This document shows positions 56,973 through 64,000 of a stretch of DNA of 64,000 bases, one piece after another. Numbering within the stretch: position 1 is the first letter of the stretch; every line of letters starts with the position of its first letter. This stretch comes from Sequoia sempervirens (Eukaryota; Streptophyta; Pinopsida; Cupressales; Cupressaceae). The stretch lies in the NCBI GenBank assembly GCA_007258455.2, contig VDFB02193867.1:533439071-533503070 (forward strand). Reading direction: 5' to 3'. The position numbers were made by a program, and so were the translations under genes. Under the pieces are notes generated by a model. The model made no database searches and had not been told where the DNA came from. It saw nothing but the letters and a program-made list of their open reading frames with translations.

Positions 56973-58016
56973 TGTAGACACATGAAATTAACATCATCCA
57001 CCCAATTCATGTTCATCTACTCACTAAATAAATCAAACGCAACAAATCTATTCACTAGGTAAATCAAGACTTTAATCCAATTCATATTTCTCCTTTTCTG
57101 ATTTAAATAAATCAAATATTCGAGTCAAATTGGTCAAAACATCCTAATCATCATCCTAGCTAATTAATCCTGATTAAATCTAATCTAATGCATGTCACAT
57201 CGTCTAGATTTTGTCACTTGCACAAATAAATCAATTTATTGATTTATTAAATCAGCATTTTCACTCAACATGGCATCTTCCCTCAAATTTGAATTCAAAG
57301 ACAAGTTGAAGGGTACATCCAACAAGGCATTTAATAGGTCTTACATGTCTCTTACATGTCCCCTTGCAAAGGTCAAACTAAGCATTAACTCTCATTTTCA
57401 AATTTGATTTTCCCCCTCTTGGGCACATTTCCCAAATCTTGCACACTCCTCAACCACTCACAACTTGACAAGTGGCCTCTTCTCATTGGTGGATCTTTAG
57501 TCCCACATCCTCCATGTTTGGCATTCTTCTATCACTTTTGGCAATAAATAGAGCTCTCCTCTATTGATCAAATCCTCCACAATCTTAGCATTTCATCCAC
57601 AAAGCTTATGCAAAGTCACTCTCTTCAAGTGAGAATTGATTTTGTCCACTCCACAACTCCATAGATCCACAAATCTCATGCAAGGTCACTCTCTTTAATT
57701 GAGAGCTAATCTTCCCCATTCATCATTTTGATCATCAACATATCATTTTCATATCACGAAGCTTAAGCAAGGGGTTGGGAAAGGGCTATTTTCCACAATA
57801 GCACCAATCCCCCTATGAGATGATGTTTGAGTAAATTAGAAATAGATTTCATGCTTATTTCATTTATAATTTCATGCTAGTTTAGTGATGTTATTGTTTC
57901 TTTTGCATTTGCTCAACAATTTCATAGAGAGAGTGATTATCTCATTTGTTCAACGTTGACAGATTTGTGCCATATTTGTCAATCTTTGATAAAATGAAAG
58001 GTAATTTCCTCTCACA
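56973..58016 (+). mobile_element. Element B 3' LTR
   Basis: Starts TGTAGACACATG. It follows the 5' LTR closely to the block GGGTTGGGAAAGGGC near 57772, with promoter core CAATAAATAGAGCTCTCC near 57542. A duplication of about 70 bp with AGGTCACTCTCTTYAAKTGAG (57613 and 57683) is not in the 5' LTR. The end at 58016 (CTCTCACA) is chosen because AAACT follows, matching the bases before the 5' LTR. Confidence 0.75.
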
Positions 58017-58021
58017 AAACT

Positions 58022-58840
58022 AAACACAATAGAATTTTAATTTTAACAAAGATTACCCCATTTTTTTTAAATACCACTCTACTTCTCACCTAGATCGAAG
58101 GATATAACCAATAGAATTTTCACATAAACAAAATAATTAGAGTTAACATTTAGAAAAAAATTCATCGAATGTTTTCCTATTCCCAACAGAGAATGTTGAA
58201 AAAAGAAAAGAAAAAAAAAACTTATAGGACACCTTATCTGAAGCACCACAGCTCTTCTCCTTCGCAGTGGCTGCTCCACTTTAATCATAATAACTAAGAA
58301 AAATAGATCACACCTACAAACAACACAAAAACATAAATTGCACAGATACACAAAACACTTTTCGGAATAATGAGGTAAGGCGGTCAACCCTGGATACTCA
58401 GAATATTAAGATAACCATGGGTTTTACAGGTCTTCGTGTTACAATCCCAATGTCAAATACATGCGAAATCACCATACTCTTACATGCCATCCACTCATTC
58501 GTCTACTCGCCCAGTTTTCAATATTAACTGAAGCATTTTTTTGGAAATGATCTTAGATACTGTTGGTGAAATGGTAATGCCACGTCTCCCTTTTTTTATA
58601 TTATTAAATATTAATTCATGAAATGTTAATGGCCTGGTTTTGAAATTACCAACAAATATTATAGTTACAGTTACAGGGCTGGGATCATGACAGTTGTCAA
58701 GGCAGAACTCAATAAGTAAATGAACTTTCAATTTATGTTAGAGTTTTATTTTATTATAGCTGCTAATTTTATTTTAGGTTAAAAATATCATTGCATTATA
58801 GTTGGATTATGATTATGTTAAAATTAATTTTTGCAATTTA
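58022..58840. other. Unassigned stretch
   Basis: Host-side flank of element B. Short minus-strand open segments (58079-58387 and 58495-58731) have no recognisable motif and biased composition. No RNA gene or LTR seen. Confidence 0.45.
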
Positions 58841-60035
58841 TTTGCGATGAAGTAATTTTTTATTTGCATATGTTTTATAAAATAAGTTTAAAGTGAGTAA
58901 TTTTGTTATAAGGGATTTAGGTAGGGGTATCTTTTTATTCTTATATATATGAAGATGAATGGTGTAACTTAAAAATGTGTAATTTTTAAGTTAGAATGGA
59001 GTGAATTCCTTTTACTATTATATTCGTCATGTATGTTGTGACACAAATTGAACATATTTGCATATATTTGGAGTAATTTAGTCAAGATGAAGTAATTTTT
59101 TATTTGGATATATCTTAAAAATTAAAGTTTCAAGTGAGTAAATTTATTGTAAGGGATTTAAGTTGTTAGGGGTATCTTTTTATTCTTATACATATGAGGA
59201 TGAATGGTGTAACTTAAAAAAGTGTAATTTTTAAGTTTGAATGGAGTGAAATTCTTTTACTATTATATATGTCATTGTATGTTGTGACATAAATTGAGTG
59301 AATGGTGTTTCATGATTGAAATGTATATTGTGATTATAATTAAATTATTTTTGGTTTACAAACCCGCAACCTTACTTTTATTTTCCACATTTTTATATTG
59401 GACAAATAAAAAACCTACTTCAATTCTAACACGTGAACACAATTTAATTCTAGTTACCATATTATGCTTCATAAAACTAAAGATAATATTTTATTCTTAT
59501 GATATAATTGCTAATTGTAGGTTAGAATCCATGTTATGATGTAATTGGGTGGAGTGGGTTAATTTTAGTAGTATATAAATCAGATATGTTGTGACATAAA
59601 TGAAGTGAGTGACATTGGATGATTGAAATGTATGCTCTAATTTCATTTAGATGAATGCTTTTCTTTGTTTACAGTATATGTCCAAATATATATATTTGAA
59701 TAAATTGGAATGAATGTATATCAAAATATGTATTGCAGTTAAATTAGTTTATTGGTTGACAAACAAACAACCTTACTTTTATTTCTCACAATTTAATTCT
59801 AGTTACCATATTATGCTTCAGAAAAATAAAGATATTATTTTATTCTGATTATCTAACTACTATTGTTTTTATAGGTTAGAATCCATATTATGATGTAATT
59901 GGGTGGAGTGAGTTAACTTTAGTACTATATATATTAGACATGTTGTGACATAAATGAAGTGAGTGATTTGGGATGATTGAAATGTATGCTCTCATTTCAT
60001 TTAGATTAGTTTATTGCAGTATATGTCCAAATATA
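58841..60035 (+). repeat. AT-rich imperfect tandem repeats, units of about 240 to 350 bp
   Basis: TGAAGTAATTTTTTATTTG starts similar blocks at 58847 and 59089 (about 243 bp apart), each with GGGGTATCTTTTTATTCTTA and ATGAATGGTGTAACTTAAAA. A second set repeats GTTGTGACATAAAT at about 59282, 59590 and 59942, each followed by ATGATTGAAATGTAT. No coding content. Confidence 0.65.
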
Positions 60036-60700
60036 TATATTCGAATACATTGCAATGAATGTATATCAAAATATATATTGCAATTAAATTAGTTTATTGG
60101 TTGAAAAACACATAACCTTACTTTTATTTCTCACGTTGTGTATTGGATGAATAAAAAATGTCACTTCAATTATTATGGAATTTGAATAAATTGAAATTAA
60201 TGTATATCAAAATATATAATGAAATTAAATTTGTTTATTGGTTGAAAAACACACAACCTTACTCTTATTTCTCATGTGGTGTATTGGATGAATCGAAAAC
60301 ATACTTCAATTCTTATGGCATTTGAATAAATTGAAATGAATGTATATCAAAATATGTATTTCAATTAAATTAGTTTATTGGTTGAAAAACACACAACCTT
60401 ACTTTTATTTCTCACGTGGTTTCTTGGATGAATGAAAAACATCACTTCAATTCTTATGCCATTCCAATAAATTGAAATGAATGTATATCAAAATATATAA
60501 TTCAATTAAATTAGTTTAATAGTTGATAAACACACAAGCTTACTTTTATTTCTCATGTGGTGTATTGATGAGTCAAAAACATCACTTCAATTCTTATGGA
60601 ATTCAAATAAATTAAAATGAATGTATATGAAAATATATATTGCAATTAAATTAGTTTATTGGTTGAAAAACACACAATCTTACTTTTATTTTTCACATAG
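60036..60700 (+). repeat. 140-bp tandem array, about five units
   Basis: GAATGTATATCAAAATAT or close variants occur at about 60056, 60198, 60339, 60478 and 60618, spaced 139-142 bases. Each unit also has ATTAAATTAGTTTATTGGTTG, ACACACAACCTTACTTTTAT and a TCACTTCAATTCTTATGG part. A single related unit lies at 59711. It looks like a small satellite, with unit length in the range of nucleosome-related plant repeats. Confidence 0.75.
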
Positions 60701-60770
60701 AAAAATTCACCACCACGACAAACTCACCACAATGAAAAATTCACCACAAGTAAAATTCACCACAAGCAAT
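60701..60770 (+). repeat. Short AATTCACCAC repeat
   Basis: AATTCACCAC or ACTCACCAC recurs four times over about 60 bases (60705-60762). It marks the end of the 140-bp array. Confidence 0.6.
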
Positions 60771-62414
60771 TCATGTCTTGGAAGCTTACTCTGAATTTTA
60801 AATACATTAGTCTGTAGTTTTAATCATACACTGAGGCTTCATAAGCTGCTTAGTCATCTTTCTTAATTTGACACTTGTTCAAATGGGTTGTCAAGTTTGT
60901 TGAGGAGTTTTCACAGATGTGTCAATTAGTTTTGACACATCAGACTATTTAGGGGGAAGCAATTCGCCACCAACTTACCTTTGAGAGTCCTATCCTCATT
61001 TCGTGGATAATGGTTGCTCATACCTTTTGTATCTATATATAGCTCTTTCACATAATTCATAAATTATTTTTTGCAAATTCATGTTGATTGTGCTTGATCA
61101 ATCTTCTTGTCACATCCCGGTCAAAGGACCATATTTCATGTGGGAGTTGGCGATCGATGTAGATATATTAATGAGGTGTGGTCAAAGGATGGCCCTATGA
61201 TGGGGGCAGTTGTCAGAGAAAATAAGAGGGATGACATGAGTATGGGTAGGTATGTAGGAGTGAAGGCTTGTATGCCACCATAACTACCATTTTCTACCAT
61301 TCCATTAAGGTAGTATGGCATCCCTTATTCCAACAAAACAACCCCATTTTGAAGGAGGAGATTTAAGTTTATTTTCGTAACCATTTGGGGTAATGTTTTA
61401 GAACAAAATATGATTTAAAAGAAAGAAGATTCAACTTAGTGTGGAGAATTTCTAGAAAGAAAATGAGGAGACAACCTGACATAAATGAGAATGGGCTCAG
61501 TATGGTGGGGAGGTCATAGGGCATGAGTCATCCAAATGACAGGTCACAAGGGTATTCGGAAAAAAATCAAAAACCCTCCCATGATCCCTTCACTTTCTCA
61601 TTCATTTTTGATTGGAAGGAAAGTAACATAAGTAAGGATAGAGAAAAGAAAGGAAAGGGATGTGAAGGTAGAGAGCACGAGCAGATGGAGGCGAAATAGA
61701 GATGGAAGTTTGGTTTATGCCATAGAAAATGAGAATATGAAAAAAAAGAGAGGAAGAATCGGCACAGCAGAAAAAAGTTGAGAGAAACGTGTAAGGCACA
61801 ACATCAAGCAGGTTGAGACACATACTTTCCCTCAGAATGTGAAGCAGAGACGCATAGGGGAGAAGAGTGCAGAGGGCATATAGGCAGAGTATTGCACCCC
61901 ATATAAATTGAAAACAACTTCATCAGGTGGTTTAAAGGTCTACCCAACAAAGGAATCTCAATGAAGATTGATTAAAAAAAGAGAGAGAAGCAAGGAAGGA
62001 GAAAATTGTGCACGAGGAGATGTGAGAAGAGAAATGGGAAGGGCATATGATGCTCAGGCATGAATTTTAGTAGAGAATATAAATGGATTTCAATTGAACA
62101 ATTAGAGAAAGGTATAGGAAATGGGCAAGAGGTCAGAATGTGAGAAGGCTGAACAAGATCTGTAGTTCACCAACATAGGAGTAGGGACAACCACCTATCG
62201 GTTATAGATGAGTCATTTCTCTCTTCTTATGCTTAATATTTAAGTAATGCTTTCTCCATAATGTTTTTCACTAAAACATCATACTTTTTCTCTGCAACCT
62301 TATCAAAAATTTTGACTTATGAATTTTGATGTTAATGGTAGATTATAAGCGATGTATCAAATAAACATGAGTTAAATTGAAAAATCTGAGTTGTGAAAAG
62401 CTAAAAGGGATTAT
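60771..62414. other. Unassigned stretch
   Basis: There is a TATA-like TATCTATATATAGCTC near 61031 and purine-rich DNA from 61400 to 62060. Short minus-strand open segments (61136-61321 and 61602-61823) show no motif. I see no gene, LTR or repeat that I can support. Confidence 0.4.
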
Positions 62415-63480
62415 TGGGTAGACACCAATTTCATTATTACTGAAGCATCCATTAAAATATGCAAACACTAAACTTCATGGAGGGGTTAGTATTCCACAAA
62501 TGCATCAAAATGCTCCTATGAAATACCTTGTAAATGCTTCAAAATGCAACAAATGATAAAAGAAGACTAAAAGCATCATGAAAACATTTAACAAGTACCT
62601 ATTCCATAGTGGATTGGTGTCAAATGTACAAATGACCCTTTATGAAACCTTGCTCAAAAGCTAAAATGATGAAATGCAGTGGAGATGAAGAGAAAAATCA
62701 GTTCTCAAACCAAGAGAGTGACTTTGCATGAAAATTTTTTATGGATTGATGAAGATTAAGGCCTTCATTTATAGATTTTCTTTATGAGAGATTGGCCAAA
62801 TGGGTGAATGTGGGACTAAAGATCCACCAATGAGAAGAGGCCACTTGTCAAGTGGTGATAGGCTTGAGGATGTGCAAGATTTGGGAAGTGTGCCCATGAG
62901 AGGGAGTTTCAAATTCAAATTTGAGCAATAAATTTTGAGAGGGGGACAAGAAAATGAGAAATAAATGTAATTTTGGAGGGACAAATCAACTTGTCATATT
63001 TTTCAAAATTGAGGGAATATTCCCCTTAAATTCCATGTTGAGTGAAAATGATGATTTTAATAAATCAATAAACTGATTTATTTGTGCAAGTGGCATAGTC
63101 TAGAGAATGCAAGTGGGTAAGATTAGCATTTAATCATGGTTAGATTAAATTAATGATGATTAGGTTAGTTTAACTTTCATGACTTAAATATTTGATTTAT
63201 TTAAATTAGAAAAGGATGAAGTATGGATTTGGAGATTTAATTAAATAAAGTTTTGGTTTATTTAATTAAAGGGATGATGTTTGATTTATTTGATTAAAAG
63301 GTTGATGATAATGTTTATTTAATTTTGAATGAATGACCTTAGGAGATGGAAATTAATGAAATTACCTGATGAATGAATGAAGGTGAATCTGATTAATTGA
63401 TGAATGGACGTAAGGTGATATCTAGTTTAGTTAATGAATGAACCTAATTGAATGCACAATGTTAATTTTGCATGTCTACA
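62415..63480 (-). mobile_element. Family L LTR (copy d), 3' LTR of a minus-strand element
   Basis: Read on the minus strand it starts TGTAGACATGCAAAATTAAC, directly after a polypurine tract, and ends near GGTGTCTACCCA. It has the family blocks ACTTGTCAAGTGGTGATAGG (62846, plus strand) and AAATCAACTTGTCATATTT. The upstream body of its element lies beyond the right edge. Confidence 0.75.
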
Positions 63481-63495
63481 TTTTGCCCCTCTTTA
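63481..63495 (-). promoter_or_regulatory. Polypurine tract for LTR copy d
   Basis: On the minus strand TTAAAGAGGGGCAAAA lies next to TGTAGACA. Same tract as element B. Confidence 0.75.
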
Positions 63496-64000
63496 AAGCA
63501 ATGTACTTGTGTTGGTTCAAAGAATAATCTTACCGCAATCAAAATTCAAAAAAATTATGATTTTTTCGAATGCCCCAATAGAAAGTACATTGGTACATTG
63601 CCCCCTCAAGAGATCGAGTGAAAAGATTTGATTTGAGGGTCGATCTCAAGATAAAGAGGTTCAAAATGGATTGTTATGGATGATGATGCAAATGAGATGA
63701 TTTCAAGATGCTTAGAATAACAAATCTATATTATCCTAAACAACTTAAATGATGATATGATATGAGATGGATGAGATTGATGATGTGATATGTTATGATT
63801 ATGCAATGGATGATTTATGAGATGCTTAGACTAACATATCTATATTATGATGATGATATGTTGTGATTATGCAAATGTATGATTTATGAGATGCTTAGAC
63901 TAACAAATCTATATTATGATGATGATATGTTGTGATTATGCAAATGCATGATTTATGAGATGGTTAGACTAACAGATCTATATTATGATGATGATATGAA
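63496..64000 (-). mobile_element. Family L internal 3' tail with 69-bp tandem repeat
   Basis: Matches the element B tail (56560-56957) in reverse, including the GGTTCAAAGAATAA and TGAGGGTCGAT stretches. From about 63790 a 69-bp unit with GATTTATGAGATGCTTAGAC repeats three times (63812, 63881, 63950). Element B has only one clear unit. Runs off the window. Confidence 0.7.

Larger units (their letters stand above)
24794..58016 (+). mobile_element. Element B: family L LTR element with gag only, split by element G
   Basis: The 5' LTR starts at 24794, the 3' LTR at 56973 after a polypurine tract. Between them are a long leader, a gag related to that of element A, and no protease, reverse transcriptase or integrase. 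Without element G it is about 9.7 kb. AAACT precedes the 5' LTR (24789-24793) and recurs at 58017-58021 after CTCTCACA, a likely target duplication. I infer a non-autonomous element that would depend on polymerase from an element such as A. Confidence 0.75.

Noticed and set aside
58079..58387. Cys- and Phe-rich minus-strand frame as a small gene
   Set aside because: Low-complexity composition, no upstream or downstream exon support, no recognised motif.
60036..60700. Regular repeats as a CRISPR array
   Set aside because: Units are 140 bp with drift over their whole length, there are no unique spacers, and the genome is a plant.

Overview
The window is intergenic plant DNA made almost entirely of nested, decayed retrotransposons. 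I found no intact host gene, rRNA, tRNA gene or CRISPR array. The polymerase families (Tat-type Ty3/gypsy with two RNase H domains, and plant LINEs with a C-terminal RNase H), the very long stretches of old elements and the AT-rich LTRs suggest a seed plant with a large genome, most likely a gymnosperm. The species cannot be fixed from the sequence.

Layout. 1-10430: element A, a Tat-type Ty3 element on the minus strand (integrase at the left edge, gag and leader to the right), cut off at both ends. 10431-12938: unassigned. 12939-16860: a pile-up of LTRs of family L (LTR start TGTAGACA) and family M (LTR start TGTYTCAC), including a small block of two inverted L LTRs at 14319-15946 that has its own 5-bp target duplication. 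16861-21190: a LINE RNase H remnant, an unrecognised open stretch, a 100-base N gap, then the 3' tail, polypurine tract, LTR and leader-like DNA of family M in the opposite orientation to the first M LTR. 21250-23741: one LINE fragment and, beside it, a second short LINE copy with a clear 12-bp target duplication. 24794-58016: element B, a family L element that carries a gag related to that of element A but no visible pol. Element B is split by element G. 58022-62414: unassigned DNA with a 140-bp tandem array. 62415-64000: an L-family 3' LTR on the minus strand and the internal tail of its element, running off the window.

Element G (31702-55161, about 23.5 kb, target duplication GTTAT) is the most unusual object. 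It is a Tat-type Ty3 element whose two LTRs are 7.8 and 7.6 kb long. Each LTR holds a degenerate open frame of about 1360 codons in what should be U3, with one TATA box upstream of it and another about 0.9 kb before the LTR end. The internal region is only 8.1 kb and encodes gag, protease, an archaeal-type RNase H, reverse transcriptase, Ty3 RNase H and integrase in that order. The layout resembles retroviral genes that lie in the 3' LTR (nef, MMTV sag). Several stop codons in one LTR face a CAG codon in the other, so much of the damage came after insertion and the frame was more open when the element landed.

Order of events inferred from nesting: element B inserted first and G later landed in a tandem repeat inside B. 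The inverted-LTR block landed in the leader of a family M copy, and the matching empty site survives in the other M copy at 20724-20765. LINE-2 was inserted at the edge of LINE-1. Coordinates of LTR 3' ends in family L and of decayed domains are approximate.
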